In this document: positions 8,358-16,016 of the stretch, piece by piece | Layout: each line of letters opens with the position of its first letter | Position numbering within the stretch: position 1 is the stretch's first letter | NCBI GenBank assembly: GCA_963797015.1 | Contig: CAWCNV010000003.1 | Coordinates: 1-64,000, forward strand | From: JBBPZA01 sp963797015 | GTDB taxonomy: Bacteria > Actinomycetota > Thermoleophilia > Solirubrobacterales > Solirubrobacteraceae | Direction: 5' to 3' | Length of the DNA: 64,000 nucleotides | The notes under the pieces: model-generated | The model's database searches: none | What the model was told of the DNA's origin: nothing | The model's input: the letters and a program-made list of their open reading frames with translations, nothing else | Position numbers and translations under genes: made by a program

Positions 8358-9092
8358 CTAGCGCGCCGCTCCGATGGGCCGCTTGCGCGCCCGCCCGGGC
8401 CCGCGCGGGAAGCCATCGGGCGTCGCTCTAACCTTCTGGTAGAGATAGAGGTGGCGGTTGGTCGAGCCTTCAAACGGGGTCACCGGGCGTACCTCGCGCA
8501 ACTCCATCCCCAGGCGCTTGGCCGCTGTGGACCCATCCGCCTCCTCCGCGGCATCGCGCTTCCCTTTCCACGCGAGGAGCACGCCTTCCAGCCGCAGCAG
8601 CGGAGCGGCGTACTCGACCAGGACCGGCAGCGAGTCGAGCGCCCGCGCCAACACCGCGTCCAGCCGCGCGAGGCCCTCCGGCCACGCCTCGGCTCGTGCG
8701 TTGACGACCTCGACGTTGTCAACGCCGAGCTCCCGGACCACCCGCTCGAGCCAGTTCGACTTGCGTCTGACGCTCTCGACGAGGAAGAGGGTTGCAGCGG
8801 GCAGCGCGATCGCGAGCGGGAGGCCGGGAAACCCTGCTCCAGAGCCAAGATCGGCCACAGACCGTACCCCGCGTACAGCCTCGAGGTCGAGCGCGACCAG
8901 GGAGTCAGCGATGTGGACGGAGGTTACGCTCGCCGGCTCGCGGACGGTGGTCGGGGCGTGGTCGTCGGCCACCACCCTGTCCCGGAGGAGCGCGAGTCGC
9001 TCGGTCGCCCGGTGGTTTAACCCGAACCTGCGCGCGACAGCGCCGAGCTCGTCATCCGCATCGGCCGTAAAACGTGAAACGCCGGCGTCCAG
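8358..9092 (-). CDS. rsmG: 16S rRNA (guanine-N7) methyltransferase RsmG, probable CTG start
   Basis: RsmG methylates G527 of 16S rRNA using SAM. The SAM-binding motif VADLGSGAGFPGLPLAI and the ATLFLVESVRRKSNWLERV segment are typical. The first in-frame ATG/GTG/TTG is a GTG at 8975, which would remove the conserved N-terminal helix. Upstream of it the frame still reads family-like sequence (ELGAVARRFGLNHRATERLA) back to a CTG at 9092, 4 bases after the jag stop. I therefore extend to that CTG (about 244 residues), with translational coupling to jag. The conservative annotation would be 8358-8975 (205 residues). Confidence 0.85.
   Translation of the reverse strand: MDAGVSRFTADADDELGAVARRFGLNHRATERLALLRDRVVADDHAPTTVREPASVTSVHIADSLVALDLEAVRGVRSVADLGSGAGFPGLPLAIALPAATLFLVESVRRKSNWLERVVRELGVDNVEVVNARAEAWPEGLARLDAVLARALDSLPVLVEYAAPLLRLEGVLLAWKGKRDAAEEADGSTAAKRLGMELREVRPVTPFEGSTNRHLYLYQKVRATPDGFPRGPGRARKRPIGAAR
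9068..9081. promoter_or_regulatory. Degenerate parS-like site
   Basis: The segment contains ACGTGAAAC, one intact half of the parS palindrome (TGTTTCACGTGAAACA); the other half is degenerate (GTAAA). About 11 of 16 positions match. It lies inside the 5' end of rsmG, about 0.7 kb from parA and 2.5 kb from the inferred origin, where parS sites are expected. No perfect parS was noticed elsewhere in the window. Confidence 0.35.
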
Positions 9093-9096
9093 GACT

Positions 9097-9561
9097 TCAG
9101 TCGGTGACCGGCGCCACGACGAGGTGGCGATCGGGCTCGTCGCCCTCGCTGTAGGTCTCGACCTCGTGGCGGTCGCGGAGGTACTCGTGGACGAGTCGCC
9201 GCTCGATGGCGCTCATCGCGGGCAGGGGCACGGGACGGCCGGCGCGCGCGACGTCGTCCGCGGCGCGGTCGGCCTGGGCCCGAAGCGCCGTGGCGCGGCG
9301 CTCGCGGTAGCCGCCGGCGTCGACGACGACGCGCTTCTCGCCCGGGCGGTCCAGATATGCGCTGCGGTAGGCGAGGTGCTGGATGGCGTCGATGACCTGG
9401 CCGTGGCGCCCGATGAAGCGCCCGACCTCCTCGTCGTCGACGTTGACCACGACTTCCTCGGCCGATTCGGTGACCGTCACCTCACCCTCGATCCCGAGCG
9501 AGCCTGCGACGCGCTCGACGAGCGCGCGGGCGAGCTCGGAGGGGGGCTCCTCGGGGCTCAC
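9097..9561 (-). CDS. jag: RNA-binding protein Jag/KhpB (KH and R3H domains)
   Basis: The 154-residue protein binds RNA and in Gram-positive bacteria acts with KhpA in cell elongation and division. A KH domain (EEVGRFIGRHGQVIDAIQHL) occupies about residues 45-85 and an R3H domain (PLPAMSAIERRLVHEYLRD) the C-terminal part. The N-terminal Jag domain is reduced or absent. The GTG start at 9561 overlaps the yidC stop (GTGA), so the two are translationally coupled. Confidence 0.93.
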   Translation of the reverse strand: MSPEEPPSELARALVERVAGSLGIEGEVTVTESAEEVVVNVDDEEVGRFIGRHGQVIDAIQHLAYRSAYLDRPGEKRVVVDAGGYRERRATALRAQADRAADDVARAGRPVPLPAMSAIERRLVHEYLRDRHEVETYSEGDEPDRHLVVAPVTD

Positions 9562-10582
9562 CTTCGCCTCCCGGAGCGCTGCTTGCGCTTCTTGCGGGGT
9601 GGTGGCGGGGGCTTGGCCTTCGGCTTGCCGTCCTCCGCCGTGGCGCGGCCGTTGCCGGCACTCCCCTTGGGCTTGGCCTTCTCCGTCGCGGTGGCGGTCT
9701 TGCCGCCGTCACCACCATCGCCGCCGGCGTCGCCTTCCGCCGGTTTCGAGCCTCCGCCGGCGACGCCGCCGAGCAGGCTCGCGAGGAGGCCTCCTCCTCC
9801 GCTCGAGCCCCCGCCCGCTCCGGCGCCCGCCACGGCGGGCGTGGGCGGTCGGATCGGCCCGACCGTTCTTCGCACGATGTACTGCTGCGCGATCGTCCAC
9901 GTGTTGGTGGTGATCCAGTACACGATCAGGCCCGCGGGGAAGCGCAGGATGAACGTGACGAAGATGAATGGCAGCGCCAGGAAGATGCGGCGCTGGGTCT
10001 TGTCGGCGGTCACCGACATCATCAGCGTCGAGGCGAGCTGGGTGCCGATGTAGAGGATGATCAGGACGACCAGCACCGCCCCGGTGGCCTTGTTGGTCAG
10101 GTCCGGGATGAAGAGGAACTTCGCCGAGCCCGGGTCGACCTGCTGGCAGTGGGTGGTGGCGAGCGTCGCGCCCTGGTGCTCGGGGAGCGGAGTACTGCGG
10201 TGATCCCCGGGCAGATGTCCTTCTTCAGGTCCGTGCGCAGCATGTAGAACAGCGCGATGAAGACCGGGAACTGCGCGACGAGCGGGAGGCAGGAGGACAA
10301 CGGGTTGACGTTGTTCTCCTGGTAGAAGCGCATCATCTCCTGATTCATGCGCTGCTTGTCGTCCTTGTACTTCTCCTGAAGCTTCTTGATCTCGGGCGCG
10401 AGCCGCTGCATGTTCTGCATCGACTTGAGCTGCTTGAAGGTCAGGGGCAGCAGCGCGGCGCGCACGACGATCGTGAGCGCGATGATCGACAAGCCCCAGC
10501 TCGGGATCACCGAGTGGATGGCAACGAGCAGCCCCTCGAAGATGTTGATCAGGGGCTGGAAGATGTTGGCGAGAATCAACAC
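9558..10582 (-). CDS. yidC: Membrane protein insertase YidC, interrupted by an apparent 1-base deletion
   Basis: YidC inserts and folds inner-membrane proteins. The N-terminal frame (GTG at 10582) carries the first membrane helices and the conserved region VVRAALLPLTFKQLKSMQ, with its usual basic residue, followed by the cytoplasmic coiled segment. It runs to KKDICPGITA near 10200. The rest (QLASTLMMSVTADKTQRR, FPAGLIVYWITTNTWTIAQQ, then a Gly/Pro/Lys-rich tail) is in another frame and ends at 9558. Total length is not a multiple of three; one added base near 10190-10205 would restore a protein of about 341 residues. Because yidC is normally essential, a sequencing or assembly error is more likely than a true pseudogene. 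Confidence 0.88.
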
Positions 10583-10593
10583 TGCTCAGCGGG

Positions 10594-10857
10594 TCAGGTC
10601 TGCCCCTGCGGCGAGCCCGGACGGTGGAAGAGCCGCTGGTCCTCGAGTGGGTCGAGGCCGCCGCGGCTCCAAGGGTTGCAGCGCAGCAGGCGCCAGCCCG
10701 CCAGCACCAGCCCCTTGAGTATGCCGAACTCACGTACGGCCTGCGAGGCGTAGGCGGAGCAACTCGGGTAGTAGCGGCAGCGCGGCGCCATGAGCGGCGA
10801 GATCAGCCGCCGGTAGGCCTCGATCGGGCCGAGCACGATCCAGCGGGAGGCCTTCAA
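10594..10857 (-). CDS. yidD: Membrane protein insertion efficiency factor YidD
   Basis: This small amphipathic protein helps YidC-dependent insertion. The 87-residue sequence carries the hallmark CRYYPSCSAYASQAVREFG and the GWRLLRCNPWSRGGLDP motif. The start is taken as a TTG at 10857 overlapping the rnpA stop (TTGA). It lies between rnpA and yidC in the standard order, 11 bp before yidC. Confidence 0.93.
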   Translation of the reverse strand: MKASRWIVLGPIEAYRRLISPLMAPRCRYYPSCSAYASQAVREFGILKGLVLAGWRLLRCNPWSRGGLDPLEDQRLFHRPGSPQGQT

Positions 10858-11333
10858 CCGGGCTCCTCGATGTGGCCCGCTTCGCGGTCCGGCGCCGGTC
10901 CGGGATCGTGGCCTTCGCGGTCCGGCGGCGTGCTCGGCGCCGGTCCCGAGTCGCGCTCCTCGCCCTCGCCGCCCTCCGCCAGCAGCTCGTCCAGCGCGCG
11001 CTGAACGCCGGCGAGGCCCTCGCGCTCGACGAGCTCGCCCGCCTCCGCGCGCGCGACGATCACGTAGTCGTTCTCCTCGGCGAGCTCTGCGTCGCGGCTC
11101 CAGAACGCCTCGCGCAGGACGCGCTTGAGGCGGTTGCGATCGACCGCTCCCCCCACCTTGCGGCCCACCGACAGCCCGAGTCGCGGCCCGTCGCCCTCGC
11201 CGCGCGGGAACGCGTGCAGCACCAGCCAGCGGTTGCCGCGCGACCGGCCGCGGCGATAGACGCGGTCGAATTCCGCGCTGCGCGAGAGCCGCCGGCGCTT
11301 GGCGCGACGCGGTCGCGGCGCGGGCGTAGACAC
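10854..11333 (-). CDS. rnpA: Ribonuclease P protein component
   Basis: RnpA binds the RNase P RNA and aids 5' maturation of tRNAs. The typical basic RNR motif is present (GGAVDRNRLKRVLREAFW) after KRRRLSRSAEFDRVYRRG. The GTG at 11333 lies 2 bases after the rpmH stop. The protein (159 residues) has a C-terminal acidic/Pro-rich extension (from about GGEGEERDSGP) beyond the usual 115-125 residues. Order rpmH-rnpA-yidD-yidC is the common one. Confidence 0.93.
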   Translation of the reverse strand: MSTPAPRPRRAKRRRLSRSAEFDRVYRRGRSRGNRWLVLHAFPRGEGDGPRLGLSVGRKVGGAVDRNRLKRVLREAFWSRDAELAEENDYVIVARAEAGELVEREGLAGVQRALDELLAEGGEGEERDSGPAPSTPPDREGHDPGPAPDREAGHIEEPG

Positions 11334-11335
11334 GT

Positions 11336-11470
11336 TCAGACCGTGAGGCGCTTGCGGCCCTTGGCCCGCCGCCTGCGCAGCACGGCCTGGCCCCCGCGGG
11401 TGCGCATCCGCGCGCGAAACCCGTGTGTGCGGGCGCGCTTGCGTCGTTTGGGCTGGTAGGTCCGCTTCAT
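11336..11470 (-). CDS. rpmH: 50S ribosomal protein L34
   Basis: This 44-residue basic ribosomal protein starts MKRTYQPKRRKRARTHGFRA and ends KGRKRLTV, a near-perfect L34. The ATG at 11470 is chosen; longer upstream frames are artefacts. It is the first gene of the leftward origin operon and lies 192 bp from dnaA, which is transcribed the other way. Confidence 0.97.
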   Translation of the reverse strand: MKRTYQPKRRKRARTHGFRARMRTRGGQAVLRRRRAKGRKRLTV

Positions 11471-11662
11471 GAGGAACGGCCAGTCTACCGAGCGGCGTCC
11501 CGGCTCCCGCCGCGCCGCGACCGTCGACGCCCAACCCAACGGCCGGCGTGGACTCTGTGGATGGATTGTGGGCACCGTCGTGGACCGCCGCGGTTTTTCC
11601 CGCAGGGTGCGGGGGGTGCCTGCAGACGCCGATCGGGCGCGCGCTATTAACGCCGCACGCCC
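11471..11662. promoter_or_regulatory. Divergent rpmH/dnaA intergenic region, candidate oriC part
   Basis: Transcription diverges here, as at many chromosomal origins. One degenerate DnaA box (TGTGGATGG, 11556-11564, two mismatches from TGTGGATAA) is visible. A TATTAA-like -10 box at 11645-11650 would give dnaA a very short leader. No AT-rich unwinding element or box cluster is seen, so the placement of oriC is inferred from gene order only. Confidence 0.4.
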
Positions 11663-13000
11663 GTGTCAGCCGAGCTCCAAGACATCTGGTCCACCATCCG
11701 GGTCGAGCTCGAGCGCGCCGTCGGCGAGGCCACGTTCGACATGTGGCTCGACGGCCTTCGACCGATCGCGATCGAAGGTGACGTGCTGATCGTCAGCGCT
11801 CCCGACGAGGCGTCCGGATGGATCGCCGACCGCTTCGCCCGCGTGCTGCAGACCTCTGTCGCGGCGGTGCTCGGGCCCGCGGCGACGGTCGAGCTGACCG
11901 CTCGCTCCGAGGGCGAGCGCACCACCCGGCCCGCCCCCTCCGCCCCTGCCTCGGTGGCGAGGCTCAACCCCAAGCACACCTTCGACCAGTTCGTGATCGG
12001 CGACTCGAACCGCCTCGCGCACGCCGCCTCGCTCGCGGTGGCGGAGCAGCCGGGCCAGGCCTACAACCCGCTCTTCCTCCACGGCCCGCCCGGCGTGGGC
12101 AAGACACACCTCCTCCATTCGATCGCCGCCTACGTCGAGACCTACGGCGAGGGCCTCAGCGTCCGCTACACGACGGTCGAGGCGTTCACCAATCAGTTCG
12201 TCAACGCACTTCAATCCGGTTCCATGGAGAGGTTCAAGGCGCTCTACCGCGGCAGCGACGTGCTTCTCATCGACGACGTCCAGTTCCTCGAGCGCAAGGC
12301 CAAGACCGAGGAGGAGTTGTTCCACACCTTCAACGAGCTCTATGAGCTCGGAAGCCAGCTCGTGCTCGCCGCCGACCGCCTGCCGCGCGACATCGCGCAC
12401 GTGGAGCAGCGCCTCACCGAGCGCTTCGAGTCCGGCCTCGTCGCCGACATCACGCCGCCCGACTTCGCCACCCGCCTCACCATCCTGCGCAAGCGTGTGC
12501 GCGTCGACGGAGTCGAGCTCTCCGATCCCGGGGCGCTCGAGGTCATCGCCGACCGCGTGACCGCCAACATCCGCGCGCTCGAGGGCGCGCTGATCCGCGT
12601 GGTGGCGTTCCACTCGCTGACCGGCCGCCCGATCGACGGGGCGCTCGCCGCCGAGGTGCTGGACGGGTTGGAGGGTGCACGCCCCCGCCATCACCGCTCG
12701 GTCCGCGAGATCCAGGACGCCGTATGCGACCTGTTCGAGCTCAGCCACGACGAGCTCGTGTCCCAGAACCGCACGACGCGGCTCACCTGGCCGCGCCAGA
12801 TCGGCATGTACCTCTCCCGGGAGCTCACCGACCAGACGCTGCCTACCATCGGGCGCCACTTCGGGGGGCGCAACCACGCGACCGTGCTCCACGCCTGGCG
12901 GCGCGCGGCGGCGCGCATGTCCTCGGAGCGCGATGCCTACGACGACGTCCAGCGCCTGCTCACGCGGCTCGGAGACCCCGCTGCCGACCGGAAGCGTTGA
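11663..13000 (+). CDS. dnaA: Chromosomal replication initiator DnaA
   Basis: DnaA binds DnaA boxes and opens the origin. The 445-residue protein has domain I (about 1-85), a short linker, an AAA+ domain from LNPKHTFDQFVIGDSNRLAH with Walker A GPPGVGKTH (141-149) and Walker B VLLIDDVQFLE (about 200-210), and the C-terminal DNA-binding domain IV with GRNHATVLHAWRR. The GTG at 11663 starts the usual first helix. It heads the rightward origin operon with dnaN 126 bp downstream. Confidence 0.98.
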   Translation: MSAELQDIWSTIRVELERAVGEATFDMWLDGLRPIAIEGDVLIVSAPDEASGWIADRFARVLQTSVAAVLGPAATVELTARSEGERTTRPAPSAPASVARLNPKHTFDQFVIGDSNRLAHAASLAVAEQPGQAYNPLFLHGPPGVGKTHLLHSIAAYVETYGEGLSVRYTTVEAFTNQFVNALQSGSMERFKALYRGSDVLLIDDVQFLERKAKTEEELFHTFNELYELGSQLVLAADRLPRDIAHVEQRLTERFESGLVADITPPDFATRLTILRKRVRVDGVELSDPGALEVIADRVTANIRALEGALIRVVAFHSLTGRPIDGALAAEVLDGLEGARPRHHRSVREIQDAVCDLFELSHDELVSQNRTTRLTWPRQIGMYLSRELTDQTLPTIGRHFGGRNHATVLHAWRRAAARMSSERDAYDDVQRLLTRLGDPAADRKR

Positions 13001-13126
13001 CAGACTTGTTACGGATTCCTCGACATCCCGCGGGCCCGGCTTTCCCGCTCTGCAAGCGGTCTGCGCGCGGCGCTCCACACCATCAACAACCCCTATGACT
13101 CCTTCATCTGATCAGAGGTATTCATC
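13001..13126 (+). promoter_or_regulatory. dnaA-dnaN intergenic region
   Basis: In many actinobacteria this interval is long and packed with DnaA boxes; here it is 126 bp and I see none close to consensus. A ribosome-binding site (AGAGG) precedes the dnaN GTG. It may contain a dnaN promoter. Confidence 0.4.
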
Positions 13127-14236
13127 GTGAAGCTCGAGACTTCCCGCGACGCGCTGCTCGCCGACCTCCAGACCGTCACGCGCGTGGCGACCACGCGCAG
13201 CGCGGTGCAGGCGCTGTCGGGCATCCAGATCCGGGCCGAGGATGGGAGCGCAGAGCTGCGCGGCACCGACATGGAGGTCGGCCTGCGCGTCCCACTCGAT
13301 GCCGAGATCGACCAGGAGGGCGTCGCCGTGCTGCCCGGGCGGCTGCTGCTCGACGTCGTGCGCGCGCTGCCGGCCGCTCGCGTCTCGCTCGAGCTGCGGG
13401 CCGCGGAGCAGGACGTGGAGCTGCGCTCGGGCGCGGCGACCTTCCACATCCGCACGCTGCGAGCCGAGGATTTCCCACCCTTCCCAGAGCTCGGCGAGAG
13501 CGCGGCGGTGGACGTGCCGGGGCGCGAGTTCGTCGCCACCGTGAACCGCGTCGCCCGCTCCGCGTCGCGGGACGACACGCGCCCGATCCTCACCGGGATC
13601 CTGGTCTCGGCGGCCGGCAGCGAGCTGCGCATGGTCGCCACCGACAGTTATCGCCTGAGCGTGAAGGAGACGCGGCTCGAGTCGCCGCTCGAAGGTGACT
13701 TCGAGGCCAACGTGCCGGCCCGCGCGCTACAGGAGCTGGCGCGCGTCGCGCAGCAGGCGGACGCCGAGCGCCTGACGGTCAGCGTCCGCGACAACCAGGT
13801 GCTGTTCCAGGTCGACGGCGTGGTCCTGTCGTCGCGCCTCATCGACGGCCAGTTCCCCAACTACCGCCAGCTCCTGCCCGAGGCCTACGAGCACGAGCTG
13901 CGCCTCGACGCGGCCGAGCTCACCGACGTGGTGCGCCGCATCAGCCTGCTGGCGCAGAAGAACGCGCCGCTGCGACTCGCCTTCGCCGAGGGCGAGCTGA
14001 CGATCTCGGCCCAGACCCCCGACGTGGGCGAGGCGCGCGAGACGGTGCCGGTCCCGTTCCAGGGTGAGCCGCTCGAGATCGGCTTCAACCCCGACTTCCT
14101 CCGCGACGGCCTCGAGAGCGTCGAGGCCGAGCAGCTGTTGCTCAAGCTGATCAGCCCGGTGCGACCCGGGCTCATCGAAGCCGGCGACGACAGCGGCTTC
14201 GTCTACCTGATCATGCCGATCAGGCTGAACGTGTAG
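13127..14236 (+). CDS. dnaN: DNA polymerase III subunit beta (sliding clamp)
   Basis: The clamp encircles DNA and tethers polymerase III. The 369 residues form the usual three domains; recognisable segments include IRAEDGSAELRGTDMEVG, RSASRDDTRPILTGILVSA, MVATDSYRLSVKE and the C-terminal VYLIMPIRL. The GTG at 13127 follows an AGAGG site. It sits between dnaA and recF, in standard order. Confidence 0.98.
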   Translation: MKLETSRDALLADLQTVTRVATTRSAVQALSGIQIRAEDGSAELRGTDMEVGLRVPLDAEIDQEGVAVLPGRLLLDVVRALPAARVSLELRAAEQDVELRSGAATFHIRTLRAEDFPPFPELGESAAVDVPGREFVATVNRVARSASRDDTRPILTGILVSAAGSELRMVATDSYRLSVKETRLESPLEGDFEANVPARALQELARVAQQADAERLTVSVRDNQVLFQVDGVVLSSRLIDGQFPNYRQLLPEAYEHELRLDAAELTDVVRRISLLAQKNAPLRLAFAEGELTISAQTPDVGEARETVPVPFQGEPLEIGFNPDFLRDGLESVEAEQLLLKLISPVRPGLIEAGDDSGFVYLIMPIRLNV

Positions 14237-14242
14237 GGCGCG

Positions 14243-15367
14243 GTGACCGTCACCCGCCTCACCCTGCGCGACTTCCGCAGCTACAGGGCGGCGGAGGTGG
14301 AGCTGGGAGGAGGCGTGACGCTCGTCCAGGGCCGCAACGGCGCCGGGAAGACCAACCTGATCGAGGCGCTGTACATGGCCTGCACGTCGCGCTCCTGCCG
14401 CACCGCGAACGAGCGCGAGGCGATCCGCTTCGGCACGCGCGTCGCCCGGGTCGAAGCCGCGATCGAGAGCAGTACCGGCTCACACATGCTGTCCGTCGGC
14501 CTGGAGTCGGGGGCGCCGAAGCGGGTGCGGATGGACGGGCGCGGCGTCGACCGTCTGCTCGACGAGCCCGCCCGGCCGCTGGTGTGCGTGTTCCATCCCG
14601 ATCGCCTCGAGCTGGTCAAGGGCGCGCCGTCGGTGCGCAGGGCGCACCTGGACCAGGTCGTCACCGCGCTGTGGCCGGCGCGGGCGGCCACGCGGCGCGC
14701 GTACGCGCGCGCGCTCACGCAGCGCAATGCGCTGCTCGGGCGCGTCCGCGCCGGGCACGCCGCACGCGGGTCGCTCTCGGCTTGGAACGGAGAGCTCGCC
14801 CGTCACGGCATCGAGCTGATGGGAGACCGCGCAGCCACGCTCGAGCAGCTCGCCGATCCGTTTGCGGCGCGCGCGGCCGAGCTCGGCCTCGACGGCGAGG
14901 TCGCGCTCGCCTATCGCCCGCGCTCGCGCGCCCGCAGCGCGACGGAGCTGTCCGCAGAGCTCGAGGACCGCGAGGGCAGCGACCTCGAGCGGGGTTACAC
15001 CGGCCACGGTCCGCACCGCGACGACGTCGCGCTGCAGCGGGACGGCCGCGAGCTGCGCGTCTACGGGTCACAGGGCCAGCAGCGGCTCGCGCTACTGGCG
15101 CTGCTGCTGGCCGAGCGCGAGGCGCTGGAGCGCACGCGCGGGGTTGCGCCGCTGATGCTGCTCGACGACGTGCTCTCAGAGCTCGATCCCGAGCGCCGGG
15201 GGCGCTTGCTCGATCTGCTCCGCGCCGGCGGCCAGAGCGTCGTCACCACCGCCGACCCGTCGCTCGCCGCGGCGCTCGGGGACACCGGGGTGACGCGCCT
15301 GGCGGTGGCCGACGGAGCGGTGATGGAGGTGCGCAGCGGCTCGGGCGGAAGGGCGGCCGCGGCGTGA
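14243..15367 (+). CDS. recF: DNA replication and repair protein RecF
   Basis: RecF is an SMC-like ATPase that loads RecA at gaps. Walker A is GRNGAGKTNLIEAL (about residues 30-43). The signature and Walker B regions are seen at YTGHGPHRDDVAL, GSQGQQR and LMLLDDVLSELD. It is 374 residues, normal for the family, and starts with GTG 6 bp after dnaN. Its stop overlaps the start of the DUF721 gene. Confidence 0.96.
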   Translation: MTVTRLTLRDFRSYRAAEVELGGGVTLVQGRNGAGKTNLIEALYMACTSRSCRTANEREAIRFGTRVARVEAAIESSTGSHMLSVGLESGAPKRVRMDGRGVDRLLDEPARPLVCVFHPDRLELVKGAPSVRRAHLDQVVTALWPARAATRRAYARALTQRNALLGRVRAGHAARGSLSAWNGELARHGIELMGDRAATLEQLADPFAARAAELGLDGEVALAYRPRSRARSATELSAELEDREGSDLERGYTGHGPHRDDVALQRDGRELRVYGSQGQQRLALLALLLAEREALERTRGVAPLMLLDDVLSELDPERRGRLLDLLRAGGQSVVTTADPSLAAALGDTGVTRLAVADGAVMEVRSGSGGRAAAA

Positions 15368-15660
15368 GGCGCCGAGCCCCCCGACCCGCGGCGCTGGCCC
15401 TAGAGGACCTGCGTGCGCGGCTCGCGCCGCGCACGACGCTGGCGCTCGTGCAGGCCGCCTGGCCCGCCGCGGTCGGCGACGCGATCGCCCGTGAGGCGCG
15501 TCCGGTGCGCGAGCGCGAGGGCGTGGTCGAGGTGGCGTGCGTGAGCGCGGTGTGGGCGCAGGAGCTCGACCTCATGGCCCCCTCCCTCACCGAGCGCCTG
15601 AACGCCTCCCTCGGAACCCCGCGGGTGCGCTCGCTGCGCTGCTCGATCGGCGGGAAGTGA
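15364..15660 (+). CDS. DUF721 / DciA-like protein
   Basis: The 98-residue protein has the DUF721 core (LVQAAWPAAVGDAIAREARPVRER, VVEVACVSAVWAQELDLMAPSL, ERLNASLG). DUF721 members between recF and gyrB are widespread in actinobacteria, and the related DciA is the ancestral DnaB helicase loader or operator. The GTG at 15364 overlaps the recF stop (GTGA). A helicase-loading role is inferred from family and position. Confidence 0.88.
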   Translation: MRRRAPRPAALALEDLRARLAPRTTLALVQAAWPAAVGDAIAREARPVREREGVVEVACVSAVWAQELDLMAPSLTERLNASLGTPRVRSLRCSIGGK

Positions 15661-16016
15661 GGCACGTGAGGCGCCCCTCCGAGATGCGCCCGCAGGGCCG
15701 GCCGACGGACGCCGTCCAGCGCCCGCCGAGGTCCCTCCCGACCGCCCGGCAGCGGCGTTCCGCGAGGTGCGGCGAGGCGGGCGACTCGCCCCCTCGACCG
15801 GCTCTCGAGGGCCTGCGGCCGGCCCGCTCGGCCGGCGTTACTACACCGCTGGCAACGACGCGCGCATTTTTTGCCACTTTGCAGGCAATTCTGCTTGCTC
15901 CAAGGCCCGGGTTCGGGGGGTCCGTGTGCTATTCTTATGGCCCTCGAAAGTCGTCGCCCCGGCCCGCGAGCGACCTCGCGCGGTGTCGGGGCTTCGTTGT
16001 GTGAGAAGAGACTGAT
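15661..16016 (+). promoter_or_regulatory. gyrB leader and promoter region
   Basis: This is a 356-bp gap without a gene. The first part is GC-rich and has no clear signal. A candidate extended -10 (TGCTATTCT, with TATTCT at 15930-15935) lies about 80 bp before the gyrB start and could drive gyrBA. A small inverted repeat (TTGCC/GGCAA, about 15881-15898) lies upstream, but its T-rich tract precedes rather than follows the stem, so it is not a normal terminator for the dnaA operon. Confidence 0.4.

Noticed and set aside
14584..15363. N-terminal extension of the DUF721 frame back to 14584
   Set aside because: The extension is an Arg/Ala-rich shadow of recF; the GTG at 15364 overlapping the recF stop is the natural start.
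15869..15900. Inverted repeat TTGCC/GGCAA with a nearby T-run as terminator
   Set aside because: The T-run comes before the stem on the plus strand and no U-tract follows on either strand, so it does not fit an intrinsic terminator.
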